Positions 53,503 through 61,274 of a DNA stretch of 64,000 nt are shown piece after piece. Source of the stretch: Planctomycetota bacterium (GTDB taxonomy: Bacteria > Planctomycetota > Planctomycetia > Pirellulales > Pirellulaceae); contig JAPLNI010000058.1 of the NCBI GenBank assembly GCA_026692865.1, positions 124,001 through 188,000 of the forward strand, given 5' to 3'. The position numbers and the translations under genes were made by a program. The notes beneath the pieces were generated by a model. It saw only the letters and a program-made list of their open reading frames with translations. It was not told the origin of the DNA and ran no database searches. Within the stretch, counting starts at the first letter, position 1; each line of letters opens with the position of its first letter.

Positions 53503-55131
53503 TCAAGCTTCAACGCTGCTTGATTTTGAATCTAGTCGGTTCATCGAAATAGTTTTTTCTACTTGAATACCGAAACTAGCGATTCTGTCTCTGACTTTCC
53601 CTCGAGTGATACCTAAGATTTCTGCTGTTCTCGATTGGTTACCATCGGCAAGATATAAGACTCTCGCAAAAAGTTGTCGTTCTAAACGCTCTAACGCGAC
53701 CGCGTACAAATTTGCAGCGCCCGAGGCCACGTATTGGTCGATGAAAGCATCCATTTGCATTTCGGGCGCTAGATAAAAACTCGTTGCTTCGCTTTCAATC
53801 TGCTGGGGATGTTGATCGATTGGCTTACTGACAACTTGTAAACTAGCGGTTCGATTCACTAGAGGGAACTCTATTGCCATCGGACGCTCCGAATTCGTCT
53901 CGATGCTTGCGATTGTAGGCTGGCGCAAAAGAAGATCGTCGTTAGTCGGTTCTAAAGGCTTGACTCTCAAAAATGGGGGTAAGTTCTCGGAATCGATGAC
54001 CGTTCCCGTTGCATTCAAAACGGACTGTCTCACGACAGACTGCAATTGCCGAACGTTACCGGGCCACGAGTATTGCTGCAGAAGGTCAAAGGCTTCTGGC
54101 GAAAGTCCCGCAAGGTCTTTTCGAACCATATCATACTTGGCTCTTCGAAAAAAATATTCCAACAAGAGCGGAATATCTTCGATGCGTTCACGAAGTGGAG
54201 GAATCGGGATAACGAATCCATTCAAGCGGTATAGCAAGTCTTCCCGGAAAAGACCGTCTCGTACCATCTGTTCAAGTGGACGATTCGTCGCAGCGATTAC
54301 TCGAACATTCGTTTGAACAACCTCGTTGCCTCCAATACGTTCAAATCGCTGTTCTTGCAGTAGTCGAAGCACTTTACCTTGAATGACAGGCGTCATATCA
54401 CCAATCGCATCGAGAAAAATAGTGCCTCCATTGCACTGCTCGAATCGACCGATGCGTCGCTTTTCAGCGCCGGTAAAAGCTCCTTTCTCGTGACCGAGTA
54501 ATTCGCTTTCAAGAAGTTGGTCAGGAATTGCTGCACAGTTGACTGCAACGTAAGGTTTATCGGCCCGATTACTGTTTTGAACAATCGCTCTCGCAACAAG
54601 CTCTTTGCCGCAGCCACTTTCTCCGCGAATAAGTACGGTTATGTTTTGGGCTGCAACACGTCCGATTGACTTGTAAACTTCGATCATTGCCTTCGAGCGA
54701 CCGATAAACCGTTCAGAGCCTTCCATCGCCTCGCCAATGCTAAATGCGACTGGCTGATCCATCGCTCGCCTAGCTCGCAAGGCGCTCATCGTTAGATTGC
54801 GAAGTTGTTCAATGTTAAGTGGCTTTGCCAGGTAGTCGAAGGCTCCAGCACACATAGCCTGAATGGCTGTCTCACTGGACGTATCTGCTGTTATAAAAAT
54901 GATTGGAATTTTTCGATTGATCGCTCGGATTTTGCGAAACAATTCGAGACCATGATGTTCAGGCAGGAAAATGTCCAGCAGAAGAACACTCGGATTTTCC
55001 TCCTCGATCATCCGAAGACCAGCATCACCATCGGATGCTTGAATAACCGAAAGCCCTTGGTAGCCGTTAAGCCCGCTACTGATTGTGTGGCGCACAAGCC
55101 TGTCGTCGTCGATTACCAATATTTTCGTCAC
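53503..55131 (-). CDS. NtrC-type response regulator with altered Walker B
   Basis: A 542-residue regulator: receiver at 1-120 (ILVIDDD, phospho-Asp 53 in LLLDIFLP, Lys in LAKPLN), sigma-54 AAA domain at about 135-375 with Walker A GESGCGKE, LLGHEKGAFTGAEKR, and arginine-finger region RLNGFVIPIPPLRER, a linker rich in Ser/Thr, and a Fis-type HTH at the end (GNQSRTAEILGITRGKVRDRI). Walker B reads GGTIFLDAIGD: codon 54406-54408 is GCG, so the Glu after Asp 241 is Ala. GAFTGA is intact, so contact with sigma-54 is likely, while ATP hydrolysis may be impaired. It is divergent from the Hpt gene and near a broken receiver gene. Confidence 0.93.
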   Translation of the reverse strand: MTKILVIDDDRLVRHTISSGLNGYQGLSVIQASDGDAGLRMIEEENPSVLLLDIFLPEHHGLELFRKIRAINRKIPIIFITADTSSETAIQAMCAGAFDYLAKPLNIEQLRNLTMSALRARRAMDQPVAFSIGEAMEGSERFIGRSKAMIEVYKSIGRVAAQNITVLIRGESGCGKELVARAIVQNSNRADKPYVAVNCAAIPDQLLESELLGHEKGAFTGAEKRRIGRFEQCNGGTIFLDAIGDMTPVIQGKVLRLLQEQRFERIGGNEVVQTNVRVIAATNRPLEQMVRDGLFREDLLYRLNGFVIPIPPLRERIEDIPLLLEYFFRRAKYDMVRKDLAGLSPEAFDLLQQYSWPGNVRQLQSVVRQSVLNATGTVIDSENLPPFLRVKPLEPTNDDLLLRQPTIASIETNSERPMAIEFPLVNRTASLQVVSKPIDQHPQQIESEATSFYLAPEMQMDAFIDQYVASGAANLYAVALERLERQLFARVLYLADGNQSRTAEILGITRGKVRDRIASFGIQVEKTISMNRLDSKSSSVEA

Positions 55132-55436
55132 GTTTGGTCGCTTTCTGACGAGTCATGATCTAAAGCGCACCTAAGTCTAGCTTCAACTGATGAGTTAGGG
55201 AACGATCCAAGCTTATCTTGCATGGTTTGTTTCACCATCGAATGCCTCTTGCTGTGTATTCGGTATGGTGTTTGCATTGACTTGACAGCTTGGTTGTTGT
55301 GTAAGTTGATAATACATTGCGCATGCAATTGGCTTGCTTCGGTAATGGGCACGTTTGCATATGAATAGTGCTTTTAACCAATTTTGGTTTTTCTTTTAAA
55401 TGCGAACCGATTTGTAAACTAACTCGAAAGCGTGTT

Positions 55437-55781
55437 ATGACTATCAATGAAGTACAGGCATTGGAACTGCTTAGCGGGGATCGCGACTTACTTAAGCAGT
55501 TGGCAACCATATTTGTTGAAGATTCCCTTCCGTTAGTTGATGTTTTTGAGCAGGCCATTGATCTGAGAGACGCCAAAAAAGCTGGTCTTGCGATTCACAG
55601 TCTTAAAGGAATCACCGCAACATTTTTTGCCGAACCGGAGGTCAGCCTCTTTGCAAGTGTTGAAATGGCTGCCAACCATTTAGATTGGAGCCGATTAGAT
55701 TGTGCTCGACACGAAGTTAGGGTTGCGGTGATACAAATCGTACGTGAAATGTTTAAGCGATCTTTAGTGGAAAGCGATTGA
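55437..55781 (+). CDS. Stand-alone histidine phosphotransfer (Hpt) protein
   Basis: 114 residues from the ATG at 55437 (earlier in-frame starts reach into the promoter region and add an unlikely tail). AIHSLKGITATFFA carries the phosphorylatable His near residue 54 within a four-helix bundle, and ELLSGDRDLLKQLATIFVEDSLP is the usual first helix. It should relay phosphate between receivers in the cytoplasm. Neighbours are the NtrC-type regulator (divergent) and a frameshifted receiver, so a local phosphorelay is likely, but no sensor kinase is adjacent; the hybrid CheA at 38276 is one candidate donor. Confidence 0.88.
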   Translation: MTINEVQALELLSGDRDLLKQLATIFVEDSLPLVDVFEQAIDLRDAKKAGLAIHSLKGITATFFAEPEVSLFASVEMAANHLDWSRLDCARHEVRVAVIQIVREMFKRSLVESD

Positions 55782-55958
55782 ACATTTAGATCAATAAGAC
55801 ACCATGTTTTGATGCAAAGCGATTTGTTCAACTGCGGGATGCACCAGGATTTTCGATGTGTTGTCATATGAGCATAAGCCATTTTCAATGGAAAGTCCTT
55901 GTAATTCCGGTGATACTTCGATACTTGTTTTGATAAGATCGGGAATCTTTCGTGGAAA

Positions 55959-56311
55959 TTAAGATTCCAAGATCGCTTGCAGAAGTGTGATATCTATTGG
56001 CTTTGTAAAAATCCGTCAGCACCACTGCTCCTGGCACGCTCTTCATCGCTAGTTGCAGGATGAGGCTCGCCTAAAATGATTGGTATGATTCCTAACGCGG
56101 CATCGGCTTTGACAAGATTAGTAGCTTCGCAGCCATCTAGATCTGGCATGTTCATATCCATGCCAACTGCATTGATCCCACCGCTTGAGAGGACTTTGAG
56201 CAGATCTTTGGATTCGTTCAAAAGCCGGACCGAAAAGCCCTTCAGCTGCAAAAGATGCTCCAGAGCAAGTTCTTCATCTTGTCTCTCGCCGACTAGCAAC
56301 AGGGTTGCCAT
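55959..56311 (-). pseudogene. Single-domain receiver (CheY-like) with a one-base frameshift
   Basis: The minus-strand frame from 56311 reads ATLLLVGERQDEELALEHLL, phospho-Asp in AVGMDMNMPDLDG and SGADGFLQSQ, then stops at 55994, just before the conserved Lys-Pro. The next frame continues FTKPIDITLLQAILES to a stop at 55959-55961. Adding one T to the five-T run (plus strand A at 56007-56011) gives GADGFFTKPIDI, a normal receiver end, for 117 residues in total. It is either a true frameshift mutation, a homopolymer sequencing error, or slippage at the tract. The first acidic pair is Glu-Arg-Gln-Asp-Glu rather than Asp-Asp. It sits convergent with the Hpt gene. Confidence 0.8.
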
Positions 56312-56433
56312 GTTCGATTCAATCTCTGTTTAACGCAACTAACTTCAATCGTTTACCTGTTGCGAAGGTATTGCAGGGCCGGAAGCCTGAAAAATGAAAA
56401 TGCAAACAGTCACTGAAAGAGGCTGAGCGGTTG

Positions 56434-56574
56434 ATGAGTCATTTGGCTGATCTCCCGCTCCGTCCCAGCGGAAACATCACGTTCGCTGTCAACAATGGAG
56501 CACCAGTGCATCGTCCTGATGAAAAAATGGGGTTTGTACTTATCGCAGATGTCGTAAGACATTTGAAAAAATAA
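56434..56574 (+). CDS. Candidate 46-residue small protein
   Basis: ATG at 56434 to TAA at 56574 encodes MSHLADLPLRPSGNITFAVN and ends FVLIADVVRHLKK, with GAAAGAGG upstream. The frame opens after a stop at 56395, so it cannot extend far upstream. The amino-acid pattern looks more ordered than chance, but no family was recognised, and the surrounding 545 bases hold no other gene. Treat as tentative. Confidence 0.33.
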   Translation: MSHLADLPLRPSGNITFAVNNGAPVHRPDEKMGFVLIADVVRHLKK

Positions 56575-56782
56575 GCTTTTACCTTTGCTCTCATCGCCAT
56601 CTGAATTCTTGCAAAATTCAACCACTAAATTTGTATGTTGGACAAAGCACCAGGAAGCTAGTTAACACTCTTGTACGCAAACGATGTTCCTGACGCTTTT
56701 TCACAAGACGACTGTCTTTAAAACTCCTAGGTTGCTCGATTAGCGATCACTTGTAACACGAGGTTAAGTCTTGGCCTGATAG

Positions 56783-56812
56783 TTGCCACATCATATTGCA
56801 GTGCGCTATACT
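56783..56812 (+). promoter_or_regulatory. Probable sigma-70-type promoter of the GH13 gene
   Basis: TTGCCA at 56783-56788 and TATACT at 56807-56812 are 18 bases apart, each one base off consensus. Transcription would begin near 56819, and AAGGA at 56847-56851 is an excellent ribosome site for the ATG at 56858. Confidence 0.5.
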
Positions 56813-56857
56813 CGCCCATCGCTTTGTTTTTGATCACATAAATTATAAGGAACATAA

Positions 56858-58669
56858 ATGACTACTACAAAAAAGAATGAGATTGAAAGCGAGCGGAAGC
56901 ATTCTGATTCTCTAGGTTGCGTTGCGCTACAACAAGGATTTCGTTTTTCCGTTTGGGCTCCTCATGCCGAGTCGGTCTCTGTCACTGGCGACTTCAATGC
57001 TTGGAACGCCGGTGTCGACATTTGTGTTCGTAATGAGCTTGGTATTTGGAGCGTCGATGTGGAGCTCGCTCTGCCAGGACAGGGATACAAATTTGCAATT
57101 GGTTTTTCTGGGGAATTGGTGGAGCGTATTGATCCCCGAGCCCGAGAAGTCACAAATTCTGTTGGCTATTCAATTATTGTCAAAGATGATTTCGATTCGC
57201 AACATGACGCATTCACGATGCCAGCATGGAATACGCTCGTTATCTACGAAATGCATATTGGAACCTTTAATGCGAAAGACGGGACGCCGGGGACTTTTGA
57301 GACCGCGATCGAGCGCCTTGGGTTCCTGAAAGAGCTTGGCGTCAACGCTGTCGAGTTAATGCCGGTTGCGGAATTCGCTGGCGATTATTCTTGGGGTTAC
57401 AATCCTGCCCACCCCTATGCAGTTGAAACAGCCTACGGGGGCGTGGAGGGGTTGAAGAAATTTACTCTCGAGGCCCATAAGCTCGGAATCGCTGTGATAA
57501 TCGACGTCGTTTACAACCATTTCGGACCCTCCGACCTCGACATTTGGCGTTTCGATGGTTGGAGTGAAAACGACAAAGGTGGGATTTATTTTTACAACGA
57601 TTGGCGATCCACGACACCCTGGGGTGACACACGACCAGACTATGGACGTGAAGAAGTACGACAATATATCTTTGATAACGCAATGATGTGGTTACAGGAT
57701 TACCACGCAGATGGTCTTCGATACGATATGACTCTTTATATCCGCGCTGCAACCCATGATGAGAACGACGTCCTCGAAGATGGATACAACCTGTTGCAAT
57801 GGATCAATTATGAAATCAGTCAACGATTTCCTGGAAAGATCACTATTGCCGAAGATTTGCAAAATAACGATCGTCTAACGGAGAAATCGGAATACGGAGG
57901 CGGCAACTTTGATGCACAATGGGACGCAGGATTCGTTCATCCTGTTCGTGAGGCTCTAATAGTTGCCAACGATTCGAATCGGTCGATGGATGCGATTCGC
58001 AACGCAATAATTCATAAGTATAACCACGATGTTTTTGAACGTGTTATCTACACTGAATCTCACGATGAAGTCGCAAACGGGAAACAACGAGTTGTATCTG
58101 AAATCGACCAGAGTGAAGATCCTAATCGATACGCAGTCAAACGTTCGTCGTTGGGTGTCTGCCTGGTTATGACTTCCCCTGGAATTCCAATGCTTTTCCA
58201 AGGCCAGGAGTTCTTAGAAGACTGTTGGTTCCAAGACACAGACCCTTTGGATTGGCAACGCGCCGATCGTTACGCTCATATCATCCAGATGTATCGCGAT
58301 CTCATCCGTTTACGTCGAAATGTCGATGGTTTGACCAGCGGATTGACGGGCCAATTCGTTAACGTTTACCATGTAAACGACCAAGACAAGATTGTTGCGT
58401 TCCATCGAAGCAAGGAGGGGGGCCCTGGAGACGACGTTGTGGTCGTAATTAAAATGAGTGAGGATCGAACGGAAAAATATCAAATCGGCTTCCCGTATTC
58501 TGGACTTTGGAAACTGGTGTTCAATAGCGATGCAGATTGCTACGGTGAACACCAAGATGGCACGCAAGCGACCGATTTGATTAGTTTGGACGAACCCTAC
58601 AACGGCTTTCCAGCATCCGCATTGATTGTAATAGGCGCATACTCTTGCCTGATCTACTCTCGGCAATAA
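56858..58669 (+). CDS. GH13 alpha-glucan branching/amylase-type enzyme with CBM48
   Basis: A 603-residue protein with a CBM48 at about 20-110 (FSVWAPHAESVSVTGDFNAW) and a GH13 barrel: DVVYNHFGPSDLDI, DGLRYDMTLYIR (nucleophile Asp), TIAEDLQNND (acid/base Glu) and TESHDEVANG. The segment MPVAEFAGDYSWGYNPAHPY is like maltooligosyltrehalose trehalohydrolase and GlgB-related enzymes. It is shorter than glgB (33201) and clearly a different subfamily. It has a good promoter and ribosome site and precedes a run of small stress-type membrane proteins, which suggests a link between storage or compatible-solute glucan and stress. Substrate not determinable by eye. Confidence 0.88.
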   Translation: MTTTKKNEIESERKHSDSLGCVALQQGFRFSVWAPHAESVSVTGDFNAWNAGVDICVRNELGIWSVDVELALPGQGYKFAIGFSGELVERIDPRAREVTNSVGYSIIVKDDFDSQHDAFTMPAWNTLVIYEMHIGTFNAKDGTPGTFETAIERLGFLKELGVNAVELMPVAEFAGDYSWGYNPAHPYAVETAYGGVEGLKKFTLEAHKLGIAVIIDVVYNHFGPSDLDIWRFDGWSENDKGGIYFYNDWRSTTPWGDTRPDYGREEVRQYIFDNAMMWLQDYHADGLRYDMTLYIRAATHDENDVLEDGYNLLQWINYEISQRFPGKITIAEDLQNNDRLTEKSEYGGGNFDAQWDAGFVHPVREALIVANDSNRSMDAIRNAIIHKYNHDVFERVIYTESHDEVANGKQRVVSEIDQSEDPNRYAVKRSSLGVCLVMTSPGIPMLFQGQEFLEDCWFQDTDPLDWQRADRYAHIIQMYRDLIRLRRNVDGLTSGLTGQFVNVYHVNDQDKIVAFHRSKEGGPGDDVVVVIKMSEDRTEKYQIGFPYSGLWKLVFNSDADCYGEHQDGTQATDLISLDEPYNGFPASALIVIGAYSCLIYSRQ

Positions 58670-58768
58670 TTTTCCAGCCGGCATGTGCCCACGGCACAGC
58701 AAGTGCGATAAGGTAATTTGAGTTAGCTCACTATCGAGCAAAGCATTAACGCAAAGGGAGTTTATTAA

Positions 58769-59191
58769 ATGGTATCTCAAGAAAAGTTAAGTGGCGATTG
58801 GCATTCAGTTGTTGGTAGGGTCAAAGAAAAATTCGGCCAAATCACGAATGATGATTTGTCGAGGATACAAGGAAACATGGAGCAACTTGTTGGCTTGATC
58901 CAACAAAAAGCAGGACAGACTCGTGAGCAAGCGGAATCATTTTTGGCAAGCATGAATGATAAGGCTGGGAGTACCTTTCGAGACGTTACGGAAAGAGGTC
59001 AACAAGCCTACAGCCAAGCGTCGGAAATGTTAGACGAGGGTGTGAAGCAAGCAAGCCAAAAGGCGGGAGAAGGCTATGAGTACGCTAGAGAAACGGTAGC
59101 TCGTCGCCCCGCCGAGTCGCTCGCTTTGATCGCAGGCTTGGGCGTATTGGCTGGAATCGCAATCGGCGTTTCCATGAGTTCGAAGCGATAA
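58769..59191 (+). CDS. CsbD-like protein with membrane-anchor tail
   Basis: 140 residues. The start has AAAGGGAG eight bases upstream. Residues 1-55 match CsbD/YjbJ: EKLSGDWHSVVGRVKEKFGQ and NMEQLVGLIQQKAG. The middle is a Lys/Glu/Gln-rich helix, and ARRPAESLALIAGLGVLAGIAIG at the end is the DUF883 (ElaB/YqjD) membrane anchor. It is therefore a fusion of a general stress protein with a ribosome-binding-type anchor module. It should sit at the inner membrane. It is the first of five small genes in tandem. Confidence 0.85.
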   Translation: MVSQEKLSGDWHSVVGRVKEKFGQITNDDLSRIQGNMEQLVGLIQQKAGQTREQAESFLASMNDKAGSTFRDVTERGQQAYSQASEMLDEGVKQASQKAGEGYEYARETVARRPAESLALIAGLGVLAGIAIGVSMSSKR

Positions 59192-59210
59192 TCTGGGAAA
59201 TTAATTCTTA

Positions 59211-59603
59211 ATGACAATTCAAGAGTCTATGGGTACTGAGCTGCAAAAGCGAATGCAAGACATTCGCAGTAAACGCACCCATCGAATCGCTGAGTTTCAT
59301 CATGAGGCCGAACGATTGGTCAGCTGGCGTGAATATGTCAAGTCGGCTCCAATTGCCGCCCTGATTGCCACAACGGTTATTGGATTCATCGCTACGCGTT
59401 TGATCTTGCGATCGCCTGCATCGAGCCAAACTCCTCAGAACTCACATCCGATCGTGGACAATAAGCCTGCTGAAGTTGTACGGCAGCCAACAGGTTATTT
59501 TTCCAACAACGCTTTGCATCTGCTTACCAACGTTGCTCTCACGGCTGGCAAGATGTACCTGATGCGGCAATTGAATGCTCATTCAAAGAGTCTTAAAACA
59601 TGA
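59211..59603 (+). CDS. Small membrane protein, DUF883/DUF3618-like neighbour
   Basis: 130 residues with a charged helical N-terminus (SMGTELQKRMQDIRSKRTHR), one clear span at about 45-62 (SAPIAALIATTVIGFIATRL), then a Pro/Ser-rich linker and a second weakly hydrophobic helix (NALHLLTNVALTAGKMYL). It starts 19 bases after the CsbD-like gene and overlaps the next gene by four bases, so it is translated as part of the same unit. Its function is unknown. Confidence 0.8.
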   Translation: MTIQESMGTELQKRMQDIRSKRTHRIAEFHHEAERLVSWREYVKSAPIAALIATTVIGFIATRLILRSPASSQTPQNSHPIVDNKPAEVVRQPTGYFSNNALHLLTNVALTAGKMYLMRQLNAHSKSLKT

Positions 59604-59809
59604 TTAAAGATTTACGACAAGAATTATCATCTTCAAAGGAAAAACCTATTCGAAGCCCGGCGATGAAGAAGGTAGATGGTAGTAAGACTGTCCCTTTTGC
59701 AGAATCGCCAGCGCAAGTGGTTGAGGCCGTTGTCAGCAAATATCCGGCGACATCTTTAGCTGGAGGATTTGTTTTTGGTGGTTTAATAGGTTGGTTACTT
59801 AAGAGGTAG
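59600..59809 (+). CDS. Small membrane protein with DUF883-like C-terminal anchor
   Basis: 69 residues: a Lys/Ser-rich N-terminus, then VVSKYPATSLAGGFVFGGLIGWLLKR, where K-Y-P-x-x-S-L-A-G-G is the DUF883-type anchor start (compare RRPAESLALIAG in the first gene). ATGA overlap with the gene before and two bases to the gene after show tight coupling. It likely sits in the inner membrane; no further function can be assigned. Confidence 0.78.
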   Translation: MIKDLRQELSSSKEKPIRSPAMKKVDGSKTVPFAESPAQVVEAVVSKYPATSLAGGFVFGGLIGWLLKR

Positions 59810-59811
59810 TA

Positions 59812-60264
59812 ATGATTCAATTCACATCCACCAACAGTAATAGTCCAAGTCCCATCAGTGGTATGCTTTCATCGGCATCCGATGTCGCGTTGGACATCAT
59901 GGAGGTTGGAGAATTACAGCTTCACTTGGCGAGATTAGATGCAAAAACCGCTCTAGGTCGATCGGTAGTTGCATTCTCATTAGTTATTGGAGGCGGCGCA
60001 ATAATTACCGCCTGCCTGCCGCTTGTTGCGCTAGCCGTCGCAGGTGTCCTCTCGAATGAGCTTGATTGGGAACCCTGGTTCTCCCAAATGGTGGTCGGAC
60101 TGTTATCGACGTGTATCGGCTCGTTCGTAGTTATCATTGGCGTATATCGTCTTCGATTAGCGATTACTGCGTTCGAGAGAACTTCGACTGAGTTTACCAA
60201 CAACGTGAGTTGGCTTAAGCAGCTCGTTCGCGGATTAAAATCATCCCACTTGCAAAAATTTTAA
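59812..60264 (+). CDS. Holin-superfamily-III-like (phage_holin_3_6) membrane protein
   Basis: 150 residues with GAGG seven bases before the ATG. Two strong spans are at about 44-70 (SVVAFSLVIGGGAIITACLPLVAL) and 85-105 (VGLLSTCIGSFVVIIGVY), flanked by helical charged ends. Size and topology match the holin-X-like proteins found beside CsbD/DUF883 genes in many Gram-negative bacteria, where no phage is present. The name is historical; a role in envelope stress is more likely than lysis. Confidence 0.8.
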   Translation: MIQFTSTNSNSPSPISGMLSSASDVALDIMEVGELQLHLARLDAKTALGRSVVAFSLVIGGGAIITACLPLVALAVAGVLSNELDWEPWFSQMVVGLLSTCIGSFVVIIGVYRLRLAITAFERTSTEFTNNVSWLKQLVRGLKSSHLQKF

Positions 60265-60275
60265 AGGAAAAAAAT

Positions 60276-60497
60276 ATGTCACAGACAACTTTCGACCAAT
60301 CAAATCAGTCAATTCTAAGGACGCGTGCGGGCACTCCCGAAGCATCCAAAGGTCAGGAGGTCGACGGTGATTTTGGTCAAATGTGTGACACGGTCTGCAC
60401 GGCTGTCAAAACCTATGGTAGTCAGCATCCAACGGTCTTGGCTAGCGCCGTCTTTCTAGTTGGGTTCTACATGGGCTGGAAAATAAAACCGTGGTAG
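60276..60497 (+). CDS. Small single-span membrane protein, last of the stress operon
   Basis: 73 residues with AAAGGA eight bases upstream. The N-terminal half is polar with two Cys (DTVCTAVKTYGSQHP), and the end is a span plus tail: TVLASAVFLVGFYMGWKIKPW. Y-G-S-Q-H-P-T-V-L-A repeats the (R/K)(Y/R)P-anchor theme of its neighbours. It follows the holin-like gene by 11 bases and no gene follows for about 780 bases. Confidence 0.75.
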   Translation: MSQTTFDQSNQSILRTRAGTPEASKGQEVDGDFGQMCDTVCTAVKTYGSQHPTVLASAVFLVGFYMGWKIKPW

Positions 60498-61274
60498 TAA
60501 GTTTAGCCTTTGATTCTTCAGATCTAGCGTATTTGAAGTTAGCGTTCAAAACGGACGCTTTGGCAACCAGTTTAGCTTGATTTTAGCGAGCTGTGAGTCA
60601 CATCTCCGACTCAGCATGTGAAGTGACATACGTAGGTGTAGAATTAAATGTACCTTGCTGGTTCTTTGAAAACGAAGATGTTTCTCTTGGTATAGACTTC
60701 TTCGCAGAGAAAGATTTACGATCTGCACATTGCTTTAAAGTCCAAGCGAGTCCCCCGACATCTTGGATTGGCATTTATAATACGCCTGATTCGATAAATT
60801 GCGAGGACTTCATTGTTGCATCGAGTGACCAGCGAAGAATTAGTAGGATTGTACTTGCAATTCTATTGTACTGGGGTACTGCCGCGTGGGTTGAGATCTT
60901 TCAAACTGAGGCATCATTCACCGTGAACAACGCCGGATGGCACTCAATTTAGAAGAGACATGACTCCAGCCATTCGATTTCAAGGTCGAATTGGTTGGCA
61001 CTTCAGTTTGGCTTGGCCGGATGAAAAGTAGCAGGCAATACGTGGCTTGGGTAATGATTTTGCGACAGTTTGGAAGGAAGTATTCGATGCCGTTCTCCAC
61101 GGTTAGGCAAATTGCCACACTCGTAGGGAGGCAATATAACTCCTCCTGTGACGTTTAGTTTTCGCGAAAGCGCGTGCCATATGGATAGCCGTGTCAGCTA
61201 GGTTATTATTAAACCATAGCATCGCTTCCAATTTGATAAACTTGCCTGATACTTAAACTCGGTCTTTTGCCAAG
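60498..61274. other. Long stretch between the stress operon and the NrtR-like gene
   Basis: About 777 bases with only a doubtful ORF (60593-60952). GGAGG/CCTCC at 61122-61146 can pair, and GGTTATTATTAAACC at 61201-61215, about 60 bases before the NrtR-like start, has complementary ends and could be an operator. No tRNA, repeat family or terminator was recognised. Confidence 0.4.
60593..60952 (+). CDS. Doubtful hypothetical ORF of 119 residues
   Basis: A frame from GTG 60593 to 60952 with no ribosome site and no recognised domain; one hydrophobic segment (IVLAILLYWGTAAWV) lies near residue 95 and four Cys are scattered. It is the only sizeable frame in a 777-base gap, and its composition does not clearly separate it from non-coding sequence. 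Confidence 0.25.
   Translation: MSHISDSACEVTYVGVELNVPCWFFENEDVSLGIDFFAEKDLRSAHCFKVQASPPTSWIGIYNTPDSINCEDFIVASSDQRRISRIVLAILLYWGTAAWVEIFQTEASFTVNNAGWHSI

Noticed and set aside
55345-55362. Sigma-54-like promoter GGGCACGTTTGCAT before the Hpt gene
   Set aside because: The GG to GC distance is about 8 bases instead of 11, so it does not fit the -24/-12 element.
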